DNA of 64,000 nucleotides from Myrica gale (GCA_963930655.1 OZ005616.1:12552001-12616000); one strand, 5' to 3'; shown: positions 46,431 through 59,120, numbered from the stretch's first letter. Translations and numbers: made by a program. Notes: generated by a model from the letters alone, not told the origin.

Positions 46431-46933
46431 GCAGTGGAAATTGATCGTTGAAATCTAAAATTCCAAGCATTCTCTTCAAATCCACGCACACATTTTTTAA
46501 GAGAGTAAACTCTAGAAAGAGAGTTTTTAGATAGAAAACGATTCTCCACTCTCAAATGAAAAATTATGAGCTACATATAATGGCTTACACAAAGCATCGA
46601 CTGTGCTTATGCATTACATCTTTAGGGATCTCAAATCTCGTTCGTAGAATAATCATGAAATACTCTTTTTTATTTAACTCCCTTATATTCTATATTCCAG
46701 ATTTATGAGCTTCACAATTAACCCCTGAGATAGTGAGACTATTTTCGTGAAATCCCTTTTGCTAACAGTTATTTGTTTCTTTATCCTTCTACTATATTAT
46801 ATTCCACATGAGCTATTAGGACCAGAACAATATCATTGATTAAGCCCCTAGCTCATATAATTCTTAATTCACAATTTGTAACTCATTGGACTCTCAAATT
46901 TTTTCTAAAACAACTTCATAAATAAATAAATAA

Positions 46934-46965
<32 letters not shown>

Positions 46966-47454
46966 TAATTTCGAAAAACATTTTTGCAAAAGTCCACTAG
47001 CTAGTGATTTCTTTTCGAGTCCAACTCAATAGAGATATACTAAATATACTGTCTAACAAAGAGACTGGTAGATTCCTTGTCGAGTATTTTACACAAGCCA
47101 TGTATCACCTACAAGACCCAACGTTGTCTGAAATATTTGACCTAGAAAGATCATCACCAAATGATTCGGTCAAAGCACAAGCACACAACAAACAAATATG
47201 TGTAAACCTCTCAGGTCAAGTATACAATAAACTAATTGTGTTGAATACCTTCTCAACATCAGTGATCACTTCCAGAAGTTATCCATATTTGATCTGGTTC
47301 AGTGCATGTACTTTTACAGTTCACCCACTCGTCTGCTTAAGGTCACTACCTCAATGGCGGAGTCCATCATCCTATATAATAAAGACACAAGAAGTGTAGA
47401 CCAATTTGTACATAAATATGTACCTCGGTCTAGAACAACTGTCAAGTGAACAAG
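46431..47454 (-). mobile_element. Repeat 'X', copy 2, first part
   Basis: Aligned with 31370-32260. A TA microsatellite lies at 46930-46965. It is interrupted at 47454 by the CACTA-like element and continues at 55476-55650. The opposite strand gives a 131-codon ORF with no known domain. Confidence 0.65.
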
Positions 47455-47510
47455 TACTACAAAAAAAAAATAGGGCTTTCTCGTCTAAACGCAGGGGTGA
47501 GCTTTCTCAC

Positions 47511-49440
47511 TGTGAGACCCCGTATTGCATTTTTGTAATTTATGCTATGTATTGTTCTTGAATTTAATTTTGGGGGCTGTTATTTGGCCTATTGTAAGAA
47601 ATTTTATGATATTGCAATGACTTATGGAATTTTAGTATTTAAGGATAATTAAAGTACATTTTATTATACTTATGGTTGCTGAAATATTGCTAAGTATTTT
47701 CACTTGTATGATAAGTTATGGTTGTGAAGCTACGTTAGTGCATTTTTAATATTTTTCTTTGTGGCCGAATTTGAGTAAGTATGCTTATGATATAGTGTAC
47801 ATTGATTTTTCTAGGTCCATATTAGTAGTCATAAGCTTCAATAGGCCATCCAATTAGCATTTGGATGTAATTAGAGTAAGCCAAAGTGGGAGTCACGTGA
47901 AGCATAAGAGAACAAGAAATGGAAAAAAAAAAGAAAACAAAGCAATTAAAGGTTGTCGCCCATGTAGCCAATGGGCATGGGCGGAGGAAACAAAGTTGCC
48001 CTCTTTTCTCGTGTTTTAGGCTAGGTTCTAGGCTGCCTTTGCATTTCACTCTTTCACCTCACTTCACACAACACTCAGCACACTCATTTTGGCCGAAACT
48101 CTCCTTTCATTTCTTCCATTCCACTTCTCTTCTCTCACGCCACTTTCAACACTTACACTCACCCCACCTTCGGCTTTACCTCACAGCACCCATTTAGTCA
48201 CACAAAACTCACTTTGGTCGCACAAGAGAAGGGAGAACGTGAGAATCTGAGAGATGGAGATAGAGAGCTTGGCCGTGTAGGTGGAGGAGGAGAAAAGCAA
48301 GGTTAAAAGGGAACAAGCTTGGCCGTAAGGGAGATTCGGTTCTTGTCATTTCTTCCTCTTTGAATTCTTCTTCTTCTTCTTCTTCAAACTCTCACTATGA
48401 ATGTCTTCATATAGGTGTTCTTTAACCACCTCAAGTGTCCAGCTGAAACTCCTAAGGTAAGGTTCGGTTTCTTCATGAAACATTTTCTGGTTTGGCCGAA
48501 CCTTGTTATGGTGGTATTTCTCTTGAATTCTCTTGTTAAGTATGTCTTGGTTGTGAATTTGGTTGCTGGAGGATGAGATTAGAACCTTGGGTGTGCAAGG
48601 AGAGAAGCTGGAATCACAATGTGGATGCATGCATGTAAATTTGGTAGTGGCCGAATGGATTGTTTGCATGTTCGTAAATTAGCACTCTTTGAAATGTAAT
48701 GTTGGTTGTGACCATGCTGTGATCTAGCCACGGGTTGGACTAAATGGGAGTTTGAACATAGTTTTCTTGGATTTGGTGTTTACCAACTGAATTAAGCTTG
48801 AAACCATGCTTATATTGTTGAAATATGGATCTGTTAGTGGTACTAAGGTGATAGTATGGGTACATTGCTATCCATGCATGTGATTAAAGATGGATGATGA
48901 TGTTGGAGGCCACGAGTTGGCTAGTTGAAGTGCTTGGAAGATGTTGGATATTATTTTGTGATGAGTTTGGGAAGGTTGACTAGTTGCATGTTAAATTTAA
49001 AGTTAAGATCTATGATTTTAAGTACTGTTATGTTGCTGTTGTAAACCTAGATCTTGGGTGTGAAAAGCATGGGAGATTTAGGATGTATATAGGTTTCGGA
49101 CAGTGTCGTAAACCTAGGAGCAAGTGGGATTGGATAATGTTAACTTAAGATAGTATTATGAAAATGGAAGAAGGGTTCATTGGAGCCGAATGGTGCTGCT
49201 GCCCTACGGCATGGGATGTATCTTTTATTAGGTTTTCTTAAGGGTTGTTTGCTGTTAAGGAGTATGTTGATAATATTGATTAGAACAGCAAGTCTATAAG
49301 AGAAAAGTTGATTAAATTGGTGGAGTTTGAAGATTCCATTGGCCCGTCTCTCTCTTAGTTATATTTCCGCTGTTAGTATGGTTAAGTTCGCTGGAGCATT
49401 CTTTTGAGTTTGCTCGCGGCTGTCATTGGCCCTTCGGGAT
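47511..49440 (+). mobile_element. Long gypsy LTR, copy B, internally deleted
   Basis: Starts TGTGAGACCCCG and is parallel to copy A from 48590. Sequence equivalent to 769-2124 of copy A is missing, with a 3-bp TGA shared at the joint. The last ~17 bp (GTTCGGGGCGTGACA end) are also missing. Lies 56 bp inside the left end of the CACTA-like element. Confidence 0.8.
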
Positions 49441-52087
49441 GCATTTGTGAAATTTTTTTAGTAGTGTTTCTCAAAAACGCCGCTATAGGTCTTCAACAAC
49501 GTTTTAAAAATGCTGCTATAGCTCAATTTTATTTTGCGTTTATATATCTACAACAACGTTTTGTGACAACCGCTAAAAACATATGCCAGCGTGTTTTTTT
49601 TTGTTAAGTGCTAGCATTTTTTTTAAAATGCCACTAAATCATTTTTAAAAACGCTGCAATAGATACATTTGTGTAAAAACCTGCATTTTTTTCATTGATT
49701 TTATTGTAATACAAATTTAATTGATTGATGTAAAAACATAAGATGTGCAATAAAACAGTATATATTTTGTCCTTAACTAAATAACCACGTCTTACAAGTT
49801 TTGTAACAAACACAAAGAAGTTCTAAAAGTTTATAAGTAATCTAAAAATTAGAAATAACTATGACTTTAATCCTTAGCAACTTCAGTGCTCTAGCACCAT
49901 CTGCACCAGCACTATCTACAATTGCAATATTGGAAAATTAACAAACAATAATATTTTGAAGAAAGATGAAAATAAATAAATACAAACACAAGACCTTAGT
50001 ACACAATTAAGGACAAAAGTATTATGACTGCATACAATTTATCTTCAAACACGCAAAAAATATGAATGCAAAGAATTTAGCAGATGAAGCCCAACAACTA
50101 ATAGCATATCATTTTGCATTTATTTGCAAAGTACACATGGCCTGATTTTCCTTTTATTCTCTTTTTCCTCTTATAGACATTTGAAGAATAATGCTCTTCA
50201 CCAAAAGTCAAAAGGTGAATTCCAAATAAAAACTAGGAACAATGATGTAAAAAGTGAGTAAAAAATTCTCTCAACATTCCCTGCCTTGAAACCATCTGGG
50301 CCAAAAAATGTCTTTCCAAGTAAATTACAAACACTCGAGAAAATCAGTGTATAACGGTGCTAGGTGGACGTCGCTAAAACTCAATTTTTTCTCGCGGCAA
50401 CTTACATGTGACAATTACAAAACCGTCGGAGCCCCATCTCTTTTACGTCGTCACTACATGTATCTGGCAATATATTTTACTCTCAGTAAATTTTTACATG
50501 GTAATAGCAACGAATACTGAAGTCGCGATAGTGCACCCCTTCTGTCGCTGTTAGCTCTTTCCCTGGTTCCATTTCTGTCGCAGAAAGTTTAGAACAATAA
50601 ATTTAATTCGTCTCATATCTGAGCCTAAACCGTTGGTAATGACCGTGATTATAGGTCCTGCATTTTAACGACATGGTTTTATGGTGTTGCAAGACGTTTG
50701 TGGCTACTTTTTTTTCTGTCGATGAACGGTTCTAGCAACAACTGTTTGTGGTCCTTTAAAATAAATTGGATCGCTGGTGTCCAGATTCGCAAATAGATTA
50801 AGGTTTAACAAACGATGGTAAATTTTAATTTGAATAAGTGTTTGTACAAAGTACTTTACAAAACACAAGACTACAAATATTAACAAACCAGATCTTTACA
50901 GATGCGAAAAAGCAAGAACATGGTGCTCTGAAAGCTTTGTCCAAATATCTTCACTAACGAAAGTGGTCTCTTCCCCTGTAAATTAATCCTCCTATTCCTC
51001 TTCCTATTCAGCTTGAAGGCGATTGCTTTCATCCATGAGAGAAAAAAGGCTTAGACTCGCTTTTCAGGTCACCTGCATAAGCGAAAAAAATGAGTGAGAA
51101 AAGAAAGTTGAATCTCAGGTAGTGTTAGCAGTTTTTGTAGATAGATCTATCGAAAAAATTGCAAAACGAAGAGAAATATGAAGATTTTTGTGGTTGTCGT
51201 AGTAATTGTGTCAAGATAAGAAAGTATTGTGCAGTTGTCGTAGCGTGCCGCTATGCGAGAAAGAGAAAAGAAGAAGAGTATTGCGATGAAGATGAGAGGC
51301 GTTAGGGTTAAATTACTAGCAACGGTGGAGATCAAATGCGAGGTGATATCTCAGCCGTAAAAAAATGGAAGTATCTGGAAGTTTGATGAAGTGTACGCGC
51401 ACAAGGACCCTGTCGCAGCGTATGGTGGAGATTACATGAGGGGTGTTGGACCTGTCGCGCGCGGGGCGCTAGAAATTCCAAAAATTGTGCTTGAAGTTTG
51501 TAGCGACAAAACATTATTTCTTTTTGCGACAAAATTTTAGTGGCACAATTGATAAAACGTACATTTAGCAACAAAATTGAGTTTGTCGCTGGTAACACTT
51601 TTAGCGACGAATGTAGCATTTGGTCGCTTAAAGCATGGGTTTGAAGTATTTGGCAACAAAATCATATTTTTGTCGCAAAAGAGATATTTTTAGTGACGTC
51701 GTTCGGTTTGTCGCAAAAAAAGGCATTTTAGCAGGACACAATTTTTTTGTCGCAAAAAATAAGTTTTAAGCTACGAAATTGGGTATGTTGCTAATGAATT
51801 TGTCGCTATAGGCCATATTTCTTGTAATGAAACGATAAAATTTTAGGCATTGACTACGAATAAGAATTTAAATTTCGAATTTTGTGATACCATGTTGTTT
51901 TGATTAAGAGAGGGAAAATAACAATAAAGACACCCGATCAAATCCAAGCAAAAGTAATATAAAAAACAACCTTTAATCACCAAGAAACTCCCCAAATCCT
52001 CTTTGTTCTTTTGCTGGGGACCGCGTTCCCATGAAGGTCAATTTTTAACAACAAGGAATGAACTCCAAAAATAGTATACAAGTATCA

Positions 52088-52231
52088 TTGGCATGACTTT
52101 TCTACAATGTCACTCAATAATATCTATGTAACATCTTATGTCACATCATATTACTCAATAAATAAATAAAAACATGCAACATCTTAATAACTATTATTTA
52201 GATAAATGATTTTTATAGCATTATTCTTACA
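52088..52231 (-). repeat. Fragment of repeat 'X'
   Basis: Matches 32279-32421 closely, including the TCTTACA end (start in the minus-strand sense). Confidence 0.8.
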
Positions 52232-52519
52232 CTAACCCCACCACAAAAATCAAAACCAAAGAAAAGACAACAAAAGATAAGTCCGTAAAGCGTTAAACCA
52301 AATCATTCTAGTTCATTCGTGACGGGAAAAGAATGATAGTAAAATGGAAAACCCATCGAATGGCTACCCATATATCAATTACCTTTTCAGGTGTTACAGC
52401 AGGAAACACGTACACCTTACCCTCGAAAGAGAGAGTCAGCTCACTGGTCTCAAGGATGAGAAATGAATATTCCAAACATATGTGAAAACAAAACTCTTAA
52501 GTTTTTCCAGCTGCAACAC

Positions 52520-53841
52520 TTATCTCTTTGTACTCATCACTTCCCCTGTACTGACAAAAGAGCAAGACTTTGAAATGAAAGTACCAAAAAAATGATAGCT
52601 AAATATTTGGACAACTTACCTGGCTTCTAACGCACCAGCAGCCTCTGCTGACATTGAGAAGGGCGCATTTGCAAAGACATCATTGGTAAAACACAGACGG
52701 TTCTATCAATAGAAAAACATCTCAAACCAAGCAATAATACATAAACAACTGTAGCCCAGAACAAAAAGTAAGGCTCATATTACCTTCATACATACTCAGG
52801 AGTCACAACCAACTCCAAAACGTAGGGAGAAATTAAAATAACTATCCCTTCTCTACCTGAATGGTTAATATAGCTTGCAAAACCACCGTGGGTAAATTAA
52901 TTTAACTGGGTGCAGGGGGAGAAATAAGGAAGCTGGAATAACCATATACTCTCTGCAGCCTGTAAGATTCATTAAAACGTTAAGGTTTATTAATTCATTG
53001 AGTAATTTCATGGTACAGGGGTGGAAATTATCTGCCAATCAAACGAAAGTAAGGCTCAGATGAAAAAACATGTAATAATTTCAGAAGTTTGAGAGTTGAG
53101 AGTCAACATAGACTAAAGAGTATCTAACAGTGGAAACCTTTTCTGGGTGACTTCTCTTATTGAAGAAAAAGATATGGAGATACAATTTCACAAAGATTTT
53201 TTTGAAGAAAGGCCTTGCTTCCATAATAAGCAAGTGATGCATCTCATTCCAGCTCTCGGCAAAATACACCTTCAAATAATCTTCTCTTCTCCACCAACCG
53301 AAATTCTCATACATCAAAATTCAAAGTTATGCATCCATCAAATATGGATGACAAGATAAATTACTGACAATGCAAGAGAATCCATTCCGATTTCATCAAT
53401 CCAGTGGGCCTTGCATTTCTCTTTCCTGAAAAGAGTAGCCCTAACTAAGCTTACAATACAAACAAAGCAAAGCGAGATAAAAACCAAATGAGCCAACGGC
53501 ATCAGATTCCCCATCGATAGACAGCCCTAGGTTGCGGGCTAAGAGAGGGAAAACCGACAAAGCACTCGAATCCGTTTGTGCTTTAAAATGGTTCGTCCTC
53601 AACGTTCTCTTCTTGTGCCATCAAACTCACGCGTTGCGTAAATTATGATGAACATAACTTCTGAGGTTGCATCACCTAGCTTTACGAAGGGAAAAAATTC
53701 CACAAATGAAATCAAACTTCAAAACCCAACTATAGAGGGAGAAAGAGTAAGAGAAGAGTTATCAAACTCACCGGAGAGGGCGAAGGACTCGAGCCCTTGA
53801 AAGCTGTGTTGAGCTTGCCCAGATTGAGCTCCTCCGTTCAT
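52520..53841 (-). pseudogene. Exon-like pieces of an unrecognised host gene
   Basis: Minus strand. A first exon from the ATG at 53841 to 53771 encodes MNGGAQSGQAQHSFQGLESF and a few more residues, then CG|GTGAGTTTG. It is preceded by GC-rich, UTR-like sequence (53850-54010). A later exon at 52702-52620 is bounded by TGATAG| and |GTAAGT and reads RLCFTNDVFANAPFSMSA...AGALEA. It is followed by TTTTGTCAG| and a terminal exon 52550-52520 ending STGEVMSTKR and stop, in phase with the previous exon. Intermediate exons were not identified. I do not recognise the protein. Location inside the CACTA-like element suggests gene capture (Pack-type). Splice sites were judged by eye. Confidence 0.5.
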
Positions 53842-54489
53842 CCACTCTCTTGACCAGGACAGAGAGGGCGGCGTTCGACGAGAGTGGGTGAGGCGCAATG
53901 GGAGGGGGATCAACGGGAGCAAGAGAAACCTAGAGATTTCGAGGGAGAGGGAGAGCATTCGACGAAGAGGGAAAAGGGAGGGATTTCGATCGAAAAATAA
54001 AAGAGGAAGAGGGAGGACTGGAAGAGATTTCAGTCCAGGGGCACGTGAGAAATAAATTTCAGCTTCAATTTTTACCGCCATTTGAAACTCATCGTGTTTT
54101 GCAATTAAAATGAAACTCACCGTTTTGCTTTGTTTTCTTTTCATTTATATTTTGTTTGTTTTATTTTGATTTATATAATGTTATTTTATTTAGGTGAAGT
54201 AAAATTGTAAAGCTACATGAGCACTGACGTGTTAAATTAGTGCCAAATAAGAAAATAATTAAATGAAATTAATGTCAAATTTCAAAATCTAAAAAGTACA
54301 TATGTATTGCTTATGTAACAAGTACATACGTATAACTTATATAAATATGCATATACTTCTAACTATCCATTCTAAGTCTTGTTTTATTATATAATAAATT
54401 GAGTCACAAAACATTTGGCTACACTTATATACTTATACATATCACATTGTAGTAAAAAAATATTGCAAGTACACTTATATATCATTGTT

Positions 54490-54525
54490 GTCACAATACA
54501 TTATATATATATAATGTATTGTGAC
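54490..54525. repeat. Perfect 36-bp palindrome
   Basis: GTCACAATACATTATATA followed by its exact reverse complement, no loop. A second, shorter TA-type palindrome (CTATATATATAG) lies about 10 bp on. Could extrude as a cruciform; lies in very AT-rich DNA inside the CACTA-like element. Confidence 0.9.
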
Positions 54526-55662
54526 TACATCATACTATATATATAGTGTACATAAATATACTCATATATATCACATACCAACAAGTCATATAGTATATAA
54601 AATATTCAATCTTAATATGTACAAATACTATACTATACACATAATATTAAACATGACATACATCCATACTATATAATATCCCATAATGTATGGTGATGTA
54701 ATAATATATAACACATTATACATCAACAACATAGTCACCAACTTAAATCATATAGCAACTTCAATTTTCATAACATTCCCTCTAATTTCATATTTTATTA
54801 AGTGGGTACCCTAGAATAATTTTTTTACAAATACATTACTATAAAATATAATATATTATATAACATATAAAATAATTATAAATATTAAATAATTTAAAAA
54901 TAATAAATAATCATGTAATTGTCTATAGCAGCTCTTTTGTGAAAAACACTGCTATAGAGTGTACTATAGTAGTGTTTGGTAAAAAAAATATGCTTTTATA
55001 GCAGCATTTTTGTTGAGTTTTAGTCCAAAGCGCCGCAAAAACTCACACACTTGTAGTAACATTTTTTGCCAAAACGCTGTTAAAACTTATGCCTATGGCA
55101 GCGTTTTGGAAAAAAACACTGCTACAGGTGTGCGTTTTAGTGGCGTTTTTCCAAAGCGCTACTGTAGGCATAAGTTTTAGCTGCGTTTTGGCAAAACGCC
55201 GCCAAAAGGTCGGCTTTTAGAGGTGTTTTTCCACAAACGCCGCTAAAGATCTATCTGTAGCGGTAAAACGTTGCTAAAAGTCAAACTTTTTTGTAGTGTT
55301 TTTTAAAAAATGCCGCTAAAAGTTTGACTTCTAGTAGTGTTTTTTAAAAAAACGCCACAATGGATAACCTAGAGTGGCGTTTTTTACATAAACACCGATA
55401 CAGAGTTTCTTTTAGCGGCGTTGCTAGAGGGGGTCTTTAGCGATCGCTGCTAAAGGCCCTTTATTTGTAGTGAAGGAACCGAAAAATCATACTCCCCGCC
55501 TTTTGATTCATTAATCGTTGGTATGACTTTTCTACAATTTCACTTAACAATATAACTGTGTAACATTTTATGTTACAATATTATATTTATACCCAAAAAG
55601 TATTAAATACATGCGACAATAAAATAAATAATTATATCATAATTATTCTAATAACTGGTTTT

Positions 55663-55763
55663 GAATTCAAGAGGAGCTTCATGGGAGAATTGAATTACTT
55701 TCTTGGACTCCAAATCAAACAAACCAATTAGGGCATCTTAATAAATCAAGAAAAATATACAAG
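55663..55763 (+). pseudogene. Copia reverse transcriptase fragment
   Basis: About 33 codons read EFKRSFMGELNYFLGLQI and, after an in-frame TAG, GILINQEKYTRDLL, the C-terminal part of copia reverse transcriptase. It follows directly on the second part of repeat X, so X may be the LTR of this copia family; no more of the element remains. Confidence 0.75.
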
Positions 55764-56025
55764 GGATCTCCTCTGCCGACAATACAACTGAGGGCTCGAC
55801 AGCAGGATACGCCCCAATTCGCCTCTGCATGCCCATGTAATTGGCCAGGATGTCTGCATAAATCCTTATATGAACTCCCGGAATGACGACCTCCCACTCG
55901 TCAACTTTTGTGTCAATCTCTGTCAATGCAGTGTAGAACTCCTAGACAAAGAATGTGTACGGCTGGCCGGTCCAAGAGAGTACGCGCTCCACTAAGTCGT
56001 GATGGATTTCATATTCGACAAGCAA
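55738..56025 (-). pseudogene. Plant transposon protein fragment
   Basis: The minus strand reads HHDLVERVLSWTGQPYTFFV, a TAG, then EFYTALTEIDTKVDEWEV and IRIYADILANYMGMQRR. The FY..L pattern followed by a hydrophobic 'I.A..L' block matches the order in the remnant at 10856-11150, so both probably belong to the same transposon-protein family. Truncated at both ends. Confidence 0.5.
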
Positions 56026-56213
56026 ATAGAAATCCGTCCACACGTTTTACTCTTCTGTCCAGACATTTTTGTGTGAGGAAAACGCATACAGTCACCTAAA
56101 ATCTTTGTTGACAGGCTTTCCGTGACAAATTAGGTGACAACTTGAATTTGACAACCAAATTTTTAGCTAGCAAAATTACCACTTAGGGTAACAAAATTTT
56201 TTGACACCCAAAA

Positions 56214-56230
56214 TGAATTTTCTTGTAGTC
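56214..56230. other. CACTA-like terminus
   Basis: TGAATTTTCTTGTAGT preceded by GTGACAA, TTAGGTGAC and TTGACACC-type subterminal repeats (56100-56213): the 5' end, on the minus strand, of the element carrying the fragment at 55738-56025. A 20-bp direct repeat AGTCTTGAATCACTAGTGTG flanks at about 56227 and 56270. Confidence 0.5.
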
Positions 56231-57520
56231 TTGAATCACTAGTGTGTGTACCATACAGTACAACCGAATAGTCTTGAATCACTAGTGTGGTGTTTATTGA
56301 AATTTGACGTTAATTAATCTAACATGTACTATGGTAGGAGATGTAAAAAAAAAAAAAAGCTTACTAGATAAGGAATCCATTAACGTTGTCTGTATCATCT
56401 TTGGTCATACACCAAACATGCCCCCTGGCGTAGTATTTCTGAACACGCATATATACGTACTCACATGGCTGGTCAATATATAAGTTAACGTCACAATCAA
56501 TTCTTTAGGAACTTTATATAAGCATTTTCTTTTCGTATTAAAATATGATTCTTACGTACTTAGAACGATGCTCCCAAATAATCCTGCCCCAGTATGGTGC
56601 CCACTGACCGAGCTGACCCGAGTTAGATACCCACCGACCGAGAACTCCAAAGCTTTGCTAGCTGCCCGATTCTGAAGAGCTGTATTTGGCAACCACCTAT
56701 TTGCAATGAAATAGAATGAGTCGTCTCAAATTCTTGAATTTTACAACGACTTATTTGACTAAAATGAATCGTCACAGGAACCGGTTCGAACGGAGGTTTT
56801 ATGTTCGAATATTAGAAATTCTCATTCTTTCCCGCCCAACTTTTGGCAGCGATACCTGTGAAGAAAAAAAATTTCGTGGGATAAAATTTGTGTTTCGTCG
56901 CTAGAAAAGTTTTCTTCTCTACAGTTTAGTGGAATTGTAGGTTTCATCGCTGAAGGTGGATTTTTAGAGACGAAAATGCTATGGGAGCAGAAACCGAAAT
57001 TGTTGAAGTGTCTTTATCATCTAATTTGGCCATACACGAAACAACCCGCTGGCGTAGTATTGCTACGACGTACCACATTGATTCCTTAACGTCACAATCA
57101 ATACTTTAAAGGATCTTTATTTAAGCATTATCTTCTTGTATTAATCCTCCCCCAGTTAGCATCAGATAGATTCATTTTCTACTGAGTTAAGTGAAAGCTT
57201 AATTAGTCAACTAGTTCTTGAGGTATTATCATATCTCAAACTGATCCTTAAGGTATATTTTGTTTGGAACTAGTCACTGAGGAATCCTTCATGTCATGAA
57301 GTGACATTACGTCAATTCGGTTGGCCCTGTTAATGGAATAAATTTTACGTGGCTAACAGAGACACGTTACCATCAAACAAAAGTAGTCAAGTACCCTAAG
57401 TCACTAAACTGTGAAGTTGGACAGGTGGCTATTAATTAAAAATTCACATTAAACTGTCCATATCACCTAGACCTAAAATGTGATCTCATAAGATACACAT
57501 GGCCACAAGCTGGAAAGATC
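56231..57520. repeat. Duplicated segment; no gene
   Basis: Sequence at about 56375-56550 (CATCTTTGGTCATACACCAAACA, CTGGCGTAGTATT, AACGTCACAATCAAT, ATAAGCATT) recurs at about 57005-57150 with moderate divergence. Between them (56560-57000) is a stretch with TTTCGTCGCTAGAAAAG-type sequence. No coding content recognised. Confidence 0.55.
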
Positions 57521-57819
57521 TGTAAGAAGTATGCTCCAAAAATCATTGTATTAGATAATAGTTATTTAGATACCACGTGTTTATATTTATTATATTATTA
57601 ATATCTTGTGACATAAGATGTTACATGATTATTATTGAGTGACATTGTAGAAAAGTCATGCCAATGTTTAATGAATCAAAGGCAAAGGTACATATTCGGT
57701 TCCTTGTACACTTAATCTTTTGTTCTAGACAAAGGTACATATTTATGTACAATAGGTCTATACTCGTTGTGCCTCTCTTAAATAGGATGATGTACTCAAT
57801 CATCGAGATAGTGACCTTA
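57521..57819 (+). mobile_element. Repeat 'X', copy 3, plus orientation, truncated
   Basis: Begins TGTAAGAAGTATGC, the inverse of the end of copy 1, and follows it for about 300 bp. Cut by the CACTA 5' end at 57820. Confidence 0.75.
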
Positions 57820-58640
57820 CACTACAAAAAAAAATTGACTTTTCGGGACAAAAAATTTTGTCACCAAAATCAAATTTTCGTCACAAGGTTGGTCAGCGAA
57901 AGAGCGTCACAAAAAGTATTTTGGGACAAAATTTGTGTTTTGTCACAAAAAGTTTTTTGTGACAGAAAAACTTCATCATTAAATGTAACGATTGATCGGT
58001 ACAATACCTGATGGGTCAGATCATTACAATCGATCAGGGTAAAGTCAAACATAGTTGATCGGTAATGGAATCGATCGGACGGTGAAATTGAAGGGATTGA
58101 TCAGGAGGATCCACGATTTGTCGGACCTTGTTTTGAAATGATCGATCGCCCATTTGAGGATGATCGAATAGTAAGTAATGACTATCGATCAATTCCTTAT
58201 TGAAGATGGATCGATACATTTAACCGATCGAACGCTATGAAGAAGACGATAGATCCTTTCAGTATTACCGATCGGACGGTTTGTCCAACCAAACGATCAC
58301 CTGAGTTGGACAATCAAACATTGTATTAAGAACCTATCGGTCGGTTATGTTAGCGATGGAACCATTATTTTTGAAGTGATTGATCGGTGTCACAAACGAT
58401 CGATCCTTTGAGTTGGATGATCGGCCGGCTATTTCTCTACCGATCGGTCGCTTATAATACCAATGGCTTTTTGCTCAGTGGTCGATCGGTTGCACGGGGG
58501 GATCGATCGGTGTTTTTACTGATAGATCATTATTTTAGGCGTTTAAATATTGGCGATCGAACGACGATATTCGTGATCAATCGGGTTCACAATAATCGTT
58601 TGATCGCTGAAATTGTCGATCGAACGGTATTAAGAAAATC
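57820..58640 (+). mobile_element. CACTA 5' end, same family as 9171
   Basis: CACTACAAAAAAAAATTGAC then GTCACAAAAAG-type repeats and more than twenty GATCGATC, GATCGGTCG or GATCGAACG motifs. Closely similar in style to 9171-9800. No coding part, and the 3' limit is approximate. Confidence 0.75.
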
Positions 58641-58776
58641 AATTTTTTTTAAAAAAACAATAATAATGGAAAATATTATATAACATGTACTATTACAAGA
58701 CCAATACAATACTCACATTAATAATAATACCTAATGGTTCGTAATTAAACTGAAAATAACATTGTAACCTATAATG

Positions 58777-58926
58777 GTTTTGGATAGGAAGGAACATCTA
58801 CTAAGGACTAAAACCATACCGCTTGTTAAGATTTTGCGGAAAAACCACGGAGTAGAAGAGGCTTCATGGGAGTTAGAAAGTGAAATGTACTCGAAATACC
58901 CACACTTGCGGGAAGAACAAAGTTAA
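58777..58926 (+). pseudogene. Gypsy integrase tail with chromodomain-like end
   Basis: Forty-nine codons ending at a TAA (58924) read LDRKEHLLRTKTIPLVKIL, RKNHGVEEASWELESEM and KYPHL, the C-terminal (chromodomain-like) end of integrase in plant Ty3/gypsy chromoviruses. Chromodomains of this group help target integration. The rest of pol is absent upstream, where CACTA sequence begins. It anchors the downstream extra ORF, polypurine tract and LTR as parts of one gypsy element. Confidence 0.8.
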
Positions 58927-59120
58927 GAAGGATAATGTTCTATCGATTCTTGTTTTGTGATAGAATTTTGATATGTCTTGCCTGATCTTTCATTTTCCTT
59001 CTTTGATGGCACCTCTATGTTATATGACTGGATGCTAAATTGAGGGTATATATGAGCTCCATAGATATGTTGTGGCGTATATATATATATATGTGCTCGT
59101 GATTAAATGTTGGGATTGAA

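Larger units (their letters stand above)
47455..55472. mobile_element. CACTA-like element (~8 kb) with captured exons, TSD AAG
   Basis: The left end is TACTACAAAAAAAAAATAGGGC and the right end GGGCCCTTTATTTGTAGTG; the arms match as CACTA-type inverted termini (first C mutated to T). The flanks are AAG (47452-47454) and AAG (55473-55475), the 3-bp duplication expected for CACTA elements, and the flanks rejoin repeat X. Subterminal regions (49450-49690 and 54920-55470) are full of AGCGGCGTTTTT and AAACGCCGCTA repeats. The interior holds an LTR fragment (47511-49440), another CACTA-like piece (about 51490-51835, ending TTTCTTGTAATG), an X fragment and exon-like host sequence (52520-53841). No transposase was found, so it is non-autonomous. 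Confidence 0.75.

Noticed and set aside
53719..54144. 141-codon minus-strand ORF as a complete protein
   Set aside because: Most of it reads through a GC-rich UTR-like region; only the part from the ATG at 53841 to the donor-like GTGAGT looks like an exon.
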